Positions 23,827 through 32,328 of a stretch of 45,089 bases of DNA are shown piece by piece. Within the stretch, counting starts at the first letter, position 1, and every line of letters begins with the position of its first letter. Where the stretch lies: contig CP070728.1 in NCBI GenBank assembly GCA_020351025.1, positions 718,402-763,490 on the forward strand. Direction: 5' to 3'. The stretch is from Planctomycetota bacterium. Lineage in GTDB: Bacteria; Planctomycetota; Phycisphaerae; Sedimentisphaerales; Anaerobacaceae. Made by a program: the position numbers and the translations under genes. A model generated the notes under the pieces. The model saw only the letters and a program-made list of their open reading frames with translations. It was not told where the DNA came from and ran no database searches.

Positions 23827-24399
23827 GTGGAGCTTAAAGCAAGTCAGACCGAAAAAAATCTGTTGGTTGCCTTCGCAGGTGAATCACAGGCAAGAAACCG
23901 TTATTCATATTTTGCAAGCCAGGCCCGAAAAGAAGGTTACGAGCAAATCGCCGCTATCTTTGCCGAAACCGCAGACCAGGAAAAAGAACACGCAAAAAGA
24001 GAGTTCAAATTCCTCAAGGGTGGTGAAGTCGAAATTACTGCCGCATTCCCTGCAGGTGCTATTGGAACCACGCTCGAAAACTTAAATGCCGCCGCCGCAG
24101 GTGAACATTACGAAAATACACAAATGTACCCAAACTTCGCAAAAGTAGCTGAACAGGAAGGCTTCGCGGAAATCGCAACCGTTTTTAGAAGTATCGCTGT
24201 TGCTGAAAAACGCCATGAAGACAGATACCTTGCTCTTGCCGAAAACATAAAAGAAGCACGCGTATTCAAAAGACAAAAACCTGTCAGGTGGGTCTGCAGA
24301 AACTGTGGCTATGTGCATGAAGGAGCCGAACCACCTGAACTTTGCCCGGCCTGTGCTCATCCGCAAAGTTACTACGAGTTGGAAGCCGTCAATTATTAA
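23827..24399 (+). CDS. rbr: Rubrerythrin
   Basis: The 190-residue protein has an N-terminal ferritin-like four-helix bundle with the diiron ligands expected of rubrerythrin. They lie in [34 protein letters not shown] and [13 protein letters not shown]-terminal rubredoxin domain follows, with CRNCGYVH and CPACAHP. It reduces hydrogen peroxide to water in the cytoplasm using electrons passed through the Fe(SCys)4 centre. The start is GTG at 23827, with AAAGGAG seven bases upstream. It lies 56 bases after the PerR stop, the arrangement known from anaerobes in which PerR controls rbr. Confidence 0.93.
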   Translation: MELKASQTEKNLLVAFAGESQARNRYSYFASQARKEGYEQIAAIFAETADQEKEHAKREFKFLKGGEVEITAAFPAGAIGTTLENLNAAAAGEHYENTQMYPNFAKVAEQEGFAEIATVFRSIAVAEKRHEDRYLALAENIKEARVFKRQKPVRWVCRNCGYVHEGAEPPELCPACAHPQSYYELEAVNY

Positions 24400-24432
24400 T
24401 GTTGCTTCGTTTTTTCAGTTATAATTGAATTA

Positions 24433-24525
24433 ATGAGAACTCTTGTCCCGTTAAGAAACCAGGGTTTCGCACTATTGATTATTACCACAATTGCCGTTAT
24501 CGCCTTTGGTTGTAAGGAGGGATCT
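24433..24525 (+). other. In-frame extension of the thiol peroxidase gene that encodes a lipoprotein-like signal
   Basis: The tpx reading frame is open upstream of its well-placed start. These 31 codons read as a basic N-terminus, a hydrophobic run LLIITTIAVIAFG, then Cys at the place of a lipobox (AFGC). A TATAAT sits at 24420-24425, so a transcript could begin near ATG 24433 and be leaderless. No ribosome binding site precedes this ATG. Whether an exported form is made is open. Confidence 0.35.
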
Positions 24526-25041
24526 ATGTCGGAGCAAAAACGTCTAATAACTATGAAGGGGACACCTCTGACTTTGGGGGGTACCGCAGTAGAGGTCGGA
24601 CAACAGGCCCCCGATTTTGAAGTCATTAACAACGAACTGTCGTCCGTTAAGCTCTCTGCATTTCGCGAAAAGGTCTGCATTATTTCATCCGTGCCTTCAC
24701 TGGATACCCCGGTCTGTGATACTCAAACACGAAGATTTAATGAAGAAACCAAAAAATTAGGCAATGATGTCGTCGTTTTGACCATTAGTATGGACCTCCC
24801 ATTCGCTCAAAAGCGTTGGTGTGGTGCCGCTGGTATTACTAATCTTCAGACCCTTTCAGACCATCGTGATGCAGCTTTTGGCAACGCCTTTGGCGTGCTA
24901 ATCAAAGACCTCCGACTGCTTGCTCGAGCTGTTTTTGTCATCGATAGAGAGGGGATTATCCGCTACATAGAGCTCGTTGATGAACTCACCCATCAGCCAA
25001 ACTATGAAGCGGCACTGCAGGCGGCAAAAGAATTGCTCTGA
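24526..25041 (+). CDS. tpx: Thiol peroxidase (Tpx, atypical 2-Cys peroxiredoxin)
   Basis: The product from ATG 24526 is 171 residues, the normal Tpx size. It has MKGTPLTLGGT near 10-20, VGQQAPDFEV near 24-33, and the peroxidatic C64 in SVPSLDTPVCDTQTRRF. C99 in KRWCGA is the resolving cysteine. It reduces peroxides, especially alkyl hydroperoxides, with thioredoxin as donor. TAAGGAGGG lies six bases before the ATG and supports this start strongly. An upstream in-frame ATG at 24433 would add a lipoprotein-like leader. It follows rubrerythrin and precedes the flavodiiron gene, completing a peroxide-handling set. Confidence 0.92.
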   Translation: MSEQKRLITMKGTPLTLGGTAVEVGQQAPDFEVINNELSSVKLSAFREKVCIISSVPSLDTPVCDTQTRRFNEETKKLGNDVVVLTISMDLPFAQKRWCGAAGITNLQTLSDHRDAAFGNAFGVLIKDLRLLARAVFVIDREGIIRYIELVDELTHQPNYEAALQAAKELL

Positions 25042-25112
25042 CAATGCCCCCATAGTGTTTTCCCCTATAAAAGAAACAGTCTTGTCCCCGATAGACGCTT
25101 AACAGTATTTAC

Positions 25113-25125
25113 TGCATTATATGCA
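25113..25125. repeat. Short palindrome upstream of the flavodiiron gene
   Basis: TGCAT and ATGCA are inverted around TAT in the 190-base gap 25042-25231. Its place, about 107 bases before the flavodiiron ATG, would allow an operator role. Nothing else in the gap is convincing, and short palindromes are common in AT-rich DNA. Confidence 0.25.
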
Positions 25126-25231
25126 TCTTAATGATGCTAACGCGTAAAGTGCCGCTGCCGTCCTCGGCTTCGCAATAACGCCGAATGTAACAGCTGTATC
25201 AGGATAAAAGTACGACAGAAAGGCTCCAAAA

Positions 25232-26413
25232 ATGAGACAGCTAAAGCCTAATGTTTATGCCGTTGGTGCCATTGACTTCGACAGAAGGTTATTTGACCGC
25301 CTAATCCCCTTGCCGGATGGTACTAGTTATAATGCCTATCTCATAAAAGGCAGCAAAAAAACTGCTCTTTTGGATACTGTTGACCCAACGAAGGCAGAGG
25401 TGCTGATTGACAACCTCCTCAAAGTAGGAATCGACCGAATAGATTACATTGTCGCACATCACGCCGAGCAGGACCATTCCGGCAGCATACCTGATGTATT
25501 GATGCTCTATCCTCATGCAAAACTCGTAACAAACCCTAAGTGCAAAGCCATGCTGATTGATTTGCTTAACATCGCCGACGACAGATTTATCACCGTTGAT
25601 GACGACCAAACGCTCTCTCTCGGTGATAAAACCCTCCGGTTCATCGATATCCCTTGGGTTCACTGGCCGGAGACAATGGGCACTTACCTAAAGGAGGATA
25701 AAATACTTTTCCCTTGTGATTTCTTCGGCTCACATCTTGCAACAAGCAGCCTCTTTGTCGACGATCAAGCTGTTGTTTATGAAGCTGCAAAGAGATACTA
25801 CGCTGAAATCATGATGCCATTCAGGAATCATATAAACAAAAACCTCGAAAAAATAAAAACCCTCGATATCGATATGATTGCCTCAAGTCATGGCCCCATT
25901 TATGATAAACCCAACTTTATTATCGATGCCTATAAAGACTGGGCCTCCGACAACGTCAGAAACGAAGTCCTGCTCTTATATGTTTCAATGCATGGGAGTA
26001 CAAAAAAAATGGTTGACCATTTTGTAGATGCCTTGATTGAAAGAAATCTCAAAGTTAAGCAGTTTGACCTTCCTGTCTCGGACATTGGCAAGCTCGCCAT
26101 CTCTCTGGTCGACGCAGCTACTATCGTCATTGGCTCCCCCACTGTCTTAACTGGCCCGCATCCCGTTGCTGCCTATGCCGCCATCCTTGCCAACGCCCTC
26201 AGACCAAAGACAAAATTCGCTTCAATTATTGGCTCCTATGGCTGGGGTGGAAAAATGGTCGAACAAATTACTGCTTTAATCTCAAACCTGAAAGTCGAGC
26301 TCCTTCAGCCGGTTGTAGTAAAAGGTTTCCCAAAAGACGATGATTTTATGGAATTGGAAAAACTCGCTGACCGAATCCTCCGGAAACACAGAGAGCTTAA
26401 AATTGCAGATTAA
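25232..26413 (+). CDS. fprA: A-type flavodiiron protein (oxygen/NO reductase)
   Basis: The 393-residue protein has a metallo-beta-lactamase-like diiron domain and a C-terminal flavodoxin domain. The ligands fit the family: H77, E79 and D81 in HHAEQDH, H144 in WVHWPET, D163 in PCDFFG, and a later His in SSHGPIYD. FMN binding is shown by YVSMHGSTKKMVDHF, near 250-264. It reduces O2 to water (and often NO to N2O) at the diiron-FMN centre, taking electrons from rubredoxin. The rubredoxin gene and a flavin reductase lie 2-3 kb downstream. AAAGG precedes the ATG. Confidence 0.93.
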   Translation: MRQLKPNVYAVGAIDFDRRLFDRLIPLPDGTSYNAYLIKGSKKTALLDTVDPTKAEVLIDNLLKVGIDRIDYIVAHHAEQDHSGSIPDVLMLYPHAKLVTNPKCKAMLIDLLNIADDRFITVDDDQTLSLGDKTLRFIDIPWVHWPETMGTYLKEDKILFPCDFFGSHLATSSLFVDDQAVVYEAAKRYYAEIMMPFRNHINKNLEKIKTLDIDMIASSHGPIYDKPNFIIDAYKDWASDNVRNEVLLLYVSMHGSTKKMVDHFVDALIERNLKVKQFDLPVSDIGKLAISLVDAATIVIGSPTVLTGPHPVAAYAAILANALRPKTKFASIIGSYGWGGKMVEQITALISNLKVELLQPVVVKGFPKDDDFMELEKLADRILRKHRELKIAD

Positions 26414-26477
26414 TACAGACTCTTTTGCAACCAAATACAGATTTGTTACAATTACCGAACGGTGAAAGGGTAGAATC

Positions 26478-26855
26478 ATGGCAGAAAAATTGAAAATTTA
26501 TAAATGTAACGTTTGTGGCAATATCGTCGAAGTCCTGCACCCAGGCCCCGGTGAATTGGTTTGTTGTAACCAGCCAATGCAAGAACTCATCGAAAAAACC
26601 GCCGACGAGGGCAAAGAAAAGCATGTACCGGTAATTGAAAAGGTCGATGGCCGCATCAAAGTAAAAGTCGGTAGCATCCCTCATCCTATGGAAGAAAAAC
26701 ACTATATTGAGTGGATTGAAGTCCGGAAAGATGGAAAAACATGCAGACAGTATCTAAAGTCAGGCGACGCTCCGGAAGCAAAATTTGACATCGAGCCAAC
26801 CACTGTTACAGCACGGGAACATTGCACTATTCATGGATTATGGAAGGGAGCCTAA
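26478..26855 (+). CDS. dfx: Desulfoferrodoxin (2Fe-superoxide reductase)
   Basis: The 125-residue protein has two iron sites at canonical positions. Centre I is the desulforedoxin-type site from C10, C13, C29 and C30. Centre II, the superoxide-reducing site, uses H49, H69, H75, H119 and C116, with E47 and K48 as the known helper residues. It reduces superoxide to hydrogen peroxide in the cytoplasm, which rubrerythrin and Tpx then remove. GAAAGGG precedes the ATG. The stop is one base before the ferritin ATG, so the two are translated together. Length and every ligand match the Desulfovibrio-type protein. Confidence 0.95.
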   Translation: MAEKLKIYKCNVCGNIVEVLHPGPGELVCCNQPMQELIEKTADEGKEKHVPVIEKVDGRIKVKVGSIPHPMEEKHYIEWIEVRKDGKTCRQYLKSGDAPEAKFDIEPTTVTAREHCTIHGLWKGA

Positions 26856-26856
26856 T

Positions 26857-27375
26857 ATGCTGACCAAAAAAATGCAGAATGCCTTGAACGACCAGATTAA
26901 CGCAGAGTTCTACTCAGCCTATTTGTATCTCTCAATGCAGGCCTATTTTCAATCTTTGAATTTGCCCGGTTTCGCAAATTGGATGAGTGTCCAAACCCGG
27001 GAAGAGCTGACCCACGCAATGAAGTTTTACGATTTCGTAAACGAGTGCGCCGGCAGGGTCATTCTCAAAGCAATAAACCAACCACAGACTAACTGGAAGT
27101 CCTCACTGGCCGCTTTCGAAGCTGCTTACAAGCACGAACAAATGGTAACTGGACGTATTAGCAACCTTGTAAATCTTGCCATCAAGGAAAAGGACCACGC
27201 TACCAACAGCTTCCTACAGTGGTTTGTCAACGAACAAGTCGAAGAAGAGGCTTCTGTTAACGACGTGGTTCAAAAACTAAAAATGACTGACGATGCGCCC
27301 GGACGCCGCTTCCTGATTGACCGTGAATTGGGCCACCGCGTATTTACGCCACCAATACAAGCTGAAGGAGAATAA
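26857..27375 (+). CDS. ftnA: Ferritin (FtnA type)
   Basis: The 172-residue protein is a four-helix bundle typical of bacterial non-haem ferritin, opening MLTKKMQNALNDQINAEFYS. E and H ligands of the ferroxidase site lie in INAEFYSAYLYLSM, EELTHAMKF and NEQVEEEASV. It stores iron, limiting Fenton chemistry. The start was moved to ATG 26857, one base after the desulfoferrodoxin stop, because AAGGGAG sits just upstream; a longer frame would overlap desulfoferrodoxin. The C-terminus is a little longer than in E. coli FtnA. The next gene begins four bases after its stop. Confidence 0.92.
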   Translation: MLTKKMQNALNDQINAEFYSAYLYLSMQAYFQSLNLPGFANWMSVQTREELTHAMKFYDFVNECAGRVILKAINQPQTNWKSSLAAFEAAYKHEQMVTGRISNLVNLAIKEKDHATNSFLQWFVNEQVEEEASVNDVVQKLKMTDDAPGRRFLIDRELGHRVFTPPIQAEGE

Positions 27376-27378
27376 CTT

Positions 27379-27870
27379 ATGAGTATTACCTTTAACGCAG
27401 ATGAAATCTTCGAAATGGCAGTGCAAATCGAAAAAAATGGCGCAAAATTCTATCGCCAGGCAGCACAAAACACCCCAGATGAAAAAACAAAAAAAATCCT
27501 CCTCGACCTCGCCTCTATGGAAGATGGACACCTCGAAACCTTTCAGGAAATGAGAAAACAACTTGGACCTCGTGAAAAGGAACAGTTGGTTTTCGACCCG
27601 GACAACCAGGCTGCAATGTACCTCAAGGTTGTAGCTGATGGACATGGATGGGAAGGCAAAAAAGACCTCGCAGAAGACCTCACAGGACAAGAGTCAATTG
27701 AAGATGTCCTCAAAGCTGCCATTAATGCCGAAAAAAACTCCGTAGTCTTCTATGTCGGCTTGAAGGACTGTGTCTCAGCCCGGGCAGGAAAAGATAAAGT
27801 CGAGGCTATTATCAAAGAAGAACTGGGCCACGTCGCTGTCCTGAATCGACACCTTGCAGTTCTAAAGTAA
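27379..27870 (+). CDS. Ferritin-like (rubrerythrin-type) diiron protein without rubredoxin domain
   Basis: The 163-residue protein carries the E...ExxH...E...ExxH diiron pattern: IFEMAVQIEKNGAKFY, ASMEDGHLETF, VLKAAINAEKNSVVFY and KEELGHVAVL. It therefore belongs to the rubrerythrin/ferritin-like family, but has no Cys-rich rubredoxin tail. The two halves are repeats of each other, as expected for a duplicated helix pair. GAAGGAG precedes ATG 27379, four bases after the ferritin stop. A role in peroxide or iron handling is inferred from the neighbourhood. It could take electrons from the separately encoded rubredoxin. Confidence 0.85.
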   Translation: MSITFNADEIFEMAVQIEKNGAKFYRQAAQNTPDEKTKKILLDLASMEDGHLETFQEMRKQLGPREKEQLVFDPDNQAAMYLKVVADGHGWEGKKDLAEDLTGQESIEDVLKAAINAEKNSVVFYVGLKDCVSARAGKDKVEAIIKEELGHVAVLNRHLAVLK

Positions 27871-27929
27871 CTTGATAAACTTTTACTATAGGTCCATTGC
27901 CGATTGCAAAAACGCCGCAGGGGATGTAA

Positions 27930-28463
27930 ATGGTAGATTTAGAATCGCTGTTCAAGCTAAGTTATGGTATGTGTGTAGTCAGCTCAAAAAAGAAAGATTC
28001 TATTAACGGTTGTATCGTCAATACCGTATTCCAAATAGTCCCTGAGCCCCCGATGGTTGCTGCCAGCATCAATAGAAATTGCCTGACCCACGATTATATC
28101 ACCGAAAGCAAAGTCTTTGCTGTCTCTGTCCTCTCCCAGCAGGCACCGATGTCTTTTATCCGCCGCTTCGGATTTCGCTCCGGAGGAGACTTCGATAAGT
28201 TTAGAAAGGTAAATTACAAACTCGGCCAGACCGGTGCACCGATACTCTTGGATAATACCGTAGCCTTCCTTGAAGCCCAGGTCACTGAAAGTGTTGATGT
28301 TGTAACTCACACATTATTTATCGCGAATATCGTTGCCTGCCAAATGCTTAATGAATCCGCAGAACCTATGACTTATGCTTACTATCGTGATATAAAACAG
28401 GGCAAAACACCAAAAACTGCTGCAACGTATATCAATCTTGAAAAAAACCGAAAAAAGGAGTAA
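27930..28463 (+). CDS. Flavin reductase-like FMN-binding protein
   Basis: The 177-residue protein is a flavin reductase-like (split-barrel) domain: [26 protein letters not shown]-type start (residues 7-32), then [35 protein letters not shown] in the 65-90 region, and HTLFIANIV. In high-molecular-weight rubredoxins (Hrb) of acetogens and other anaerobes this domain is fused to rubredoxin and passes NAD(P)H electrons to flavodiiron proteins. Here the rubredoxin is a separate gene 5 bases on. The pair would drive the flavodiiron protein, rubrerythrin and superoxide reductase. Confidence 0.85.
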   Translation: MVDLESLFKLSYGMCVVSSKKKDSINGCIVNTVFQIVPEPPMVAASINRNCLTHDYITESKVFAVSVLSQQAPMSFIRRFGFRSGGDFDKFRKVNYKLGQTGAPILLDNTVAFLEAQVTESVDVVTHTLFIANIVACQMLNESAEPMTYAYYRDIKQGKTPKTAATYINLEKNRKKE

Positions 28464-28468
28464 CTGTT

Positions 28469-28633
28469 ATGAAAAAATACAAATGTCGTATGTGCGGTTA
28501 TATTTACGACCCGGATGTCGGTGACCCTGATAACGGGGTCGACCCCGGCACCGCCTTTGAGGATTTGCCCGAGGATTGGCTCTGCCCGGACTGCGGAGCC
28601 GACAAGGATGAGTTTGATCCGCTCGAAGAATAA
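28469..28633 (+). CDS. rd: Rubredoxin (54 residues)
   Basis: The short gene encodes 54 residues with both Fe-binding pairs, [10 protein letters not shown] at residues 6-15 and CPDCGA at 39-44, and the usual DLPEDW between them. It carries single electrons to the flavodiiron protein, rubrerythrin and superoxide reductase. AAAAAAGGAG precedes ATG 28469 by seven bases. It starts 5 bases after the flavin reductase stop, so it is translated in the same unit. Every conserved residue of the family is present. Confidence 0.95.
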   Translation: MKKYKCRMCGYIYDPDVGDPDNGVDPGTAFEDLPEDWLCPDCGADKDEFDPLEE

Positions 28634-28693
28634 ATATTACACCGTAAATCCTGATTTTTGGATTAAGAGTTCAAAATGTAGAGGATATTTATT

Positions 28694-30244
28694 ATGCAGC
28701 AAATCAGGCCAACTTTAACCAAAGAGGATATCATCTGCGCAGAAACACCTGCAGGACCAAATGCTTTCGTCGTTTTTGGAGCTTCTGGGGACTTGACACA
28801 TCGAAAACTCCTCGCTAGCATCTTTCAGCTTTTTGCCCATAATTTGCTCGATGAAAAATTCTATCTTTTAGGCTGTGGCAGAAAAAAATTCACCGATGAC
28901 CAGTTCCGAGTAACCGCACAAGACTCAATTCGCCAAAAATCCCAATTCCTGTCCGCCAAAGCCCTGAAAACTTTTACAGACAAGCTGTATTACATTGACG
29001 GTGATTACGCTGATGATAACTTGTACCAACGTATAAAAACCCGACTCGCCGAGTTGGACAAAAAGCATAATGTCTTCGAAAGTCTTGTCTATTACTTGGC
29101 CGTACCTCCCTTCCTTTACTCCACAATAGTCGAGCATCTTAGCTCAACAGGGCTGGCGTGCCCCAAAAAACTCGGTTCAAAAGAGCACATCAAACTCGTT
29201 GTTGAAAAGCCTTTTGGAAGAGACCTAAAAACTGCTGCCCACTTGAACAACACTATCAGTCACTGTTTTGACGAATCCCAGATATATCGTATTGACCATT
29301 ACCTCGGAAAGGAAACCGTCCAGAATATCCTGATGTTTCGATTTGCAAATGCTATTTTCGAACCCGTCTGGAACCGAAATTACATCGACCACGTTCAGAT
29401 TACTATAGCTGAAACTGTCGGAGTCGAACACCGTGCCGGTTATTATGATAAGGCCGGTGCGCTTCGTGATATTTTTCAAAACCATATGCTTCAAATGCTC
29501 GCGCTCGTCGCTATGGAACCGCCAATATCTTTCGATGCTGACCACATTCGCAATGAAAGGGTAAAGCTTCTACGCTCAATTCGCCCTTTTAACATTAAAA
29601 CACTCGACGATTGTTGCGTCCGTGGCCAGTATGGACCAGGCTCGATAAACGGCAAAAATCTTATAGACTATCTCGAAGAAAAGGGTATCGACAAAAATTC
29701 AAAAACTGAAACCTTCGTTGCTGCTAAGCTTTTTATCGATAATTGGAGATGGCAGGGTGTACCCTTTTATCTGCGAACAGGAAAAAGACTCGCCGCAAAG
29801 GATACCGAAATCGCAATTACTTTCAAACAGGTCCCATTTTCTATGTTCGCCTCAGTCGCCATTGATGAACTTCCACCAAATATCCTTGTATTGCAAATTC
29901 AGCCGGAAGAGGGTATTTCACTTAGCTTCCAGGCAAAACGACCAGGCTCTAAAATCTGCATGACCAGCCTGAATATGGATTTTAACTATAAAAATATTTT
30001 CCTTGTTGAAATGCCGGAGGCCTATCAGAGGCTGCTTCTCGACTGTATGCTCGGTGACCAAACCCTCTTTGCAAGATATGATGGAGTCGAGACCTCCTGG
30101 CAATTATTAACGCCCCTTCTCCATGCCTGGGAAAAAGATAAATCACCGCCCTTCAAATATCCTGCCGGAAGCCAAAGCTTGCCACAAGCTGATAAACTCA
30201 TCGAGAAAGATAACCGAAAGTGGCGAAAACTCGCTCAACATTAG
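28694..30244 (+). CDS. zwf: Glucose-6-phosphate 1-dehydrogenase
   Basis: The 516-residue protein has the NADP-binding GASGDLTHRKLLASIFQL, near 30-47, and the substrate-binding RIDHYLGKETVQN with its catalytic His. EKPFGRDL and FRFANAIFEP are further family signatures. It oxidises glucose 6-phosphate to 6-phosphogluconolactone and forms NADPH. An NADPH source fits with rubredoxin reduction by the flavin reductase and with thioredoxin-based Tpx. GAGGATATTT lies upstream of ATG 28694. The gene is about 25 residues longer than the E. coli protein, mostly at the N-terminus. No gnd or pgl lies nearby. Confidence 0.95.
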   Translation: MQQIRPTLTKEDIICAETPAGPNAFVVFGASGDLTHRKLLASIFQLFAHNLLDEKFYLLGCGRKKFTDDQFRVTAQDSIRQKSQFLSAKALKTFTDKLYYIDGDYADDNLYQRIKTRLAELDKKHNVFESLVYYLAVPPFLYSTIVEHLSSTGLACPKKLGSKEHIKLVVEKPFGRDLKTAAHLNNTISHCFDESQIYRIDHYLGKETVQNILMFRFANAIFEPVWNRNYIDHVQITIAETVGVEHRAGYYDKAGALRDIFQNHMLQMLALVAMEPPISFDADHIRNERVKLLRSIRPFNIKTLDDCCVRGQYGPGSINGKNLIDYLEEKGIDKNSKTETFVAAKLFIDNWRWQGVPFYLRTGKRLAAKDTEIAITFKQVPFSMFASVAIDELPPNILVLQIQPEEGISLSFQAKRPGSKICMTSLNMDFNYKNIFLVEMPEAYQRLLLDCMLGDQTLFARYDGVETSWQLLTPLLHAWEKDKSPPFKYPAGSQSLPQADKLIEKDNRKWRKLAQH

Positions 30245-30270
30245 CTCTTAGCACTGATTAAGGAAAAACT

Positions 30271-30756
30271 ATGAATATTTTTGATTTCGCAATGGAAAAA
30301 GAAAAATACAGCGAAAATTACTACCGTCAGTTGGCTGCTCAAGCTGACAATACAGCCCTACGCAATATTTTTACTATGCTGGCCGATGAAGAAGCAAAGC
30401 ATTACAAAACTGTTTCCTATATGAAAAAAAATGTTAAGCCAAACCTGGCTCAGATATCTGTCCTCCCAGATGCAAAAGAAATCTTTGCAGAAATGAGAGG
30501 TTCACCGGACAAATTCGATTTCAATATCAGCCACCTTGAACTTTATAACAAAGCAAAAGATATTGAGGCTCAGGCTAAAAAATTCTATCTTGAAAAAGAA
30601 CAACAAGTCGAAATTGATGCCCAAAAAGATATCTTCCTAAAATTAGCAGACGAGGAACAAAAGCATTTTATTTTGCTGCAAAACATTATTGATTTTGTAT
30701 CCAGACCACAAACCTGGCTCGAAAATGCCGAGTGGCACCACTTAAACGAATATTAA
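30271..30756 (+). CDS. Second ferritin-like diiron protein
   Basis: The 161-residue protein has the rubrerythrin-like diiron pattern FDFAMEKEKYSENYY, LADEEAKHYKTV, YNKAKDIEAQAKKFY and LADEEQKHFILL. It lacks a rubredoxin domain. The two halves repeat the same helix pair. TAAGGA precedes ATG 30271. Its sequence is distinct from the ferritin-like protein at 27379-27870, though the plan is the same. A role in peroxide reduction or iron handling is inferred from its place between zwf and a siroheme reductase. Confidence 0.82.
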   Translation: MNIFDFAMEKEKYSENYYRQLAAQADNTALRNIFTMLADEEAKHYKTVSYMKKNVKPNLAQISVLPDAKEIFAEMRGSPDKFDFNISHLELYNKAKDIEAQAKKFYLEKEQQVEIDAQKDIFLKLADEEQKHFILLQNIIDFVSRPQTWLENAEWHHLNEY

Positions 30757-30796
30757 AGAACCGTAACGTAAACTTCAAATTCTATGAGGAGAAAAA

Positions 30797-31459
30797 ATGT
30801 TACAGGATGGACAAAAAGGTGTAATAATTCAGCGGGATAAATGTACCTATGCCGTAGCTCCGCACATTCCTTGTGGCGTCGTCAAACCGAAAACTCTTAG
30901 AAAACTTGCCGATGTAGCTGAAAAATATAATGCCGCCGCACTTAAAATAACCAGCGCCGCAAGAATCGCTCTCGTGGGCTTAAAGGAGCAAGATATTGAT
31001 AACGTATGGGCTGACCTTGATATGAAACCCGGTGCAGCTGTCGGACTTTGTGTAAGGAGCATCAAAGCCTGCCCCGGTACTACCTTTTGCAAAAGAGGAA
31101 TACAGAATAGTCTCTCTCTCGGCTTAAAACTTGATGAAAAATACCACGGGACCCAGCTGCCCGCAAAATTCAAAATTGGCGTAAGCGGCTGCCCAAACCA
31201 GTGCGCCGAAACCTGCATAAAAGATATTGGACTCGTCGGTGCAAAAAATGGGTGGAGAATACTCGTCGGCGGAAACGGCGGACCAAAACCCAGATTGTCT
31301 CAGGAATTAGCAAGAGACCTCACGGACGAACAGGCAATCCAGCTTATTGACAAAGTTATCCAATATTACAAGAAAAACGCCAAACCTCACCAGAGACTTG
31401 GTGCTATACTCGAAAAAGTAGATTTTGATGAATTTAAAAAAGCAATACTTGGTGAGTAA
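30797..31459 (+). CDS. Small siroheme/4Fe-4S reductase (assimilatory-type low-molecular-weight sulfite reductase)
   Basis: The 220-residue protein has the coupled siroheme/4Fe-4S motif: C92 and C98 in ACPGTTFCKRG and C132 and C136 in GCPNQCAETC. Its size and layout match the small single-subunit assimilatory-type sulfite reductases (Desulfovibrio vulgaris alSiR, Methanosarcina P590), not the 550-residue CysI. It would reduce sulfite to sulfide, or nitrite, with electrons from an unknown donor. Extra cysteines C16, C26 and C85 occur in the N-terminal half. A GAGGAG site precedes ATG 30797. It lies in an oxidative-defence island, so a detoxifying role is possible but not shown. Confidence 0.88.
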   Translation: MLQDGQKGVIIQRDKCTYAVAPHIPCGVVKPKTLRKLADVAEKYNAAALKITSAARIALVGLKEQDIDNVWADLDMKPGAAVGLCVRSIKACPGTTFCKRGIQNSLSLGLKLDEKYHGTQLPAKFKIGVSGCPNQCAETCIKDIGLVGAKNGWRILVGGNGGPKPRLSQELARDLTDEQAIQLIDKVIQYYKKNAKPHQRLGAILEKVDFDEFKKAILGE

Positions 31460-32303
31460 AAATTCTGCAAAATTAAAGAATGTGCTCGAGAAACTGTATG
31501 ATAGATACAGTCATCCCGCTTTTATAAAACCCGACCCTTTGCAGTTCGTATACTGCTACTCTAACCCCAAGGATATGGAAGTCGCGGCTTTTTTGGCCGC
31601 CGTGCTCGCTTATGGCAAAGTCCTGCAAATCCAAAATAGCCTCACTCGCCTCTTTGCGCCTATGGGCGATAGTCCTTTCGAATTTGTAAAAAACTTTGAT
31701 AAGCATAAAAAACAGAAATTGCATAATTTTAAGCATCGTTTTACAACCGGCGATTGCCTCTCAGATTTAATCCAGCTCTTATGCAAGGTTCTAAATCGAT
31801 ATGGTAGTATCCAGGAATTTTTCATCCAGGGCTATGATTCGGACGACGAAAATATCATCCCTGCACTGAACAGATTCTGCGATTCCCTTTTGACTATGTA
31901 TACCAAAAACCATAATGGTCGTCTCCCAAGAGGCTTGAAGTATTTGCTGCCAAAACCCTCAGCTGGCAGCGCCTCTAAAAGGCTGAATCTCTTCTTACGA
32001 TGGATGGTACGTGATGATGATATAGATACCGGCTTATGGAAATCCATCGATAAAGCTAAGCTCATCGTGCCCCTCGATGTCCATATGGCAAGATTGTGCA
32101 GGATTTTGAAACTCTACGACCAAAAAACACCTTCTGTGACTGCCGCACTGAAAATCACAAAAGGTTTCGCTCAAATTCAGCCTGCCGACCCCGTCAAGTA
32201 CGACTTCGCTTTGAGCAGAATCGGAATACGTGATAACTGCACAGGCCGATATCGCTGCTCTTGCAGCATTTGTGAGCTGTATAGCTTTTGCTTTCGAAGC
32301 TGA
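31428..32303 (+). CDS. TIGR02757 family protein
   Basis: The protein of about 290 residues resembles the TIGR02757 (DUF2400) family: FIKPDPLQFVYCYSNPKDMEVAAFLAAVLAYGKV-type stretch around residues 32-65, GDSPFEFV, LFLRWMVRDDDIDTGLW and FALSRIGIRD. Family members have no proven function; the fold is thought to resemble HhH-GPD DNA glycosylases. A Cys cluster ends it (CTGRYRCSCSICELYSFC), suggesting a metal site like the 4Fe-4S of endonuclease III. The start is uncertain: ATG 31428 overlaps the siroheme gene by 32 bases, and a GTG near 31452 is an alternative. Confidence 0.78.
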   Translation: MNLKKQYLVSKNSAKLKNVLEKLYDRYSHPAFIKPDPLQFVYCYSNPKDMEVAAFLAAVLAYGKVLQIQNSLTRLFAPMGDSPFEFVKNFDKHKKQKLHNFKHRFTTGDCLSDLIQLLCKVLNRYGSIQEFFIQGYDSDDENIIPALNRFCDSLLTMYTKNHNGRLPRGLKYLLPKPSAGSASKRLNLFLRWMVRDDDIDTGLWKSIDKAKLIVPLDVHMARLCRILKLYDQKTPSVTAALKITKGFAQIQPADPVKYDFALSRIGIRDNCTGRYRCSCSICELYSFCFRS

Positions 32304-32328
32304 TTTAACAAGCGCAACAGGAAACGTT

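Noticed and set aside
24402-24425. Full sigma-70 promoter before tpx
   Set aside because: TATAAT is good but the only TTGCTT nearby is 12 bases away, too close to serve as a -35.
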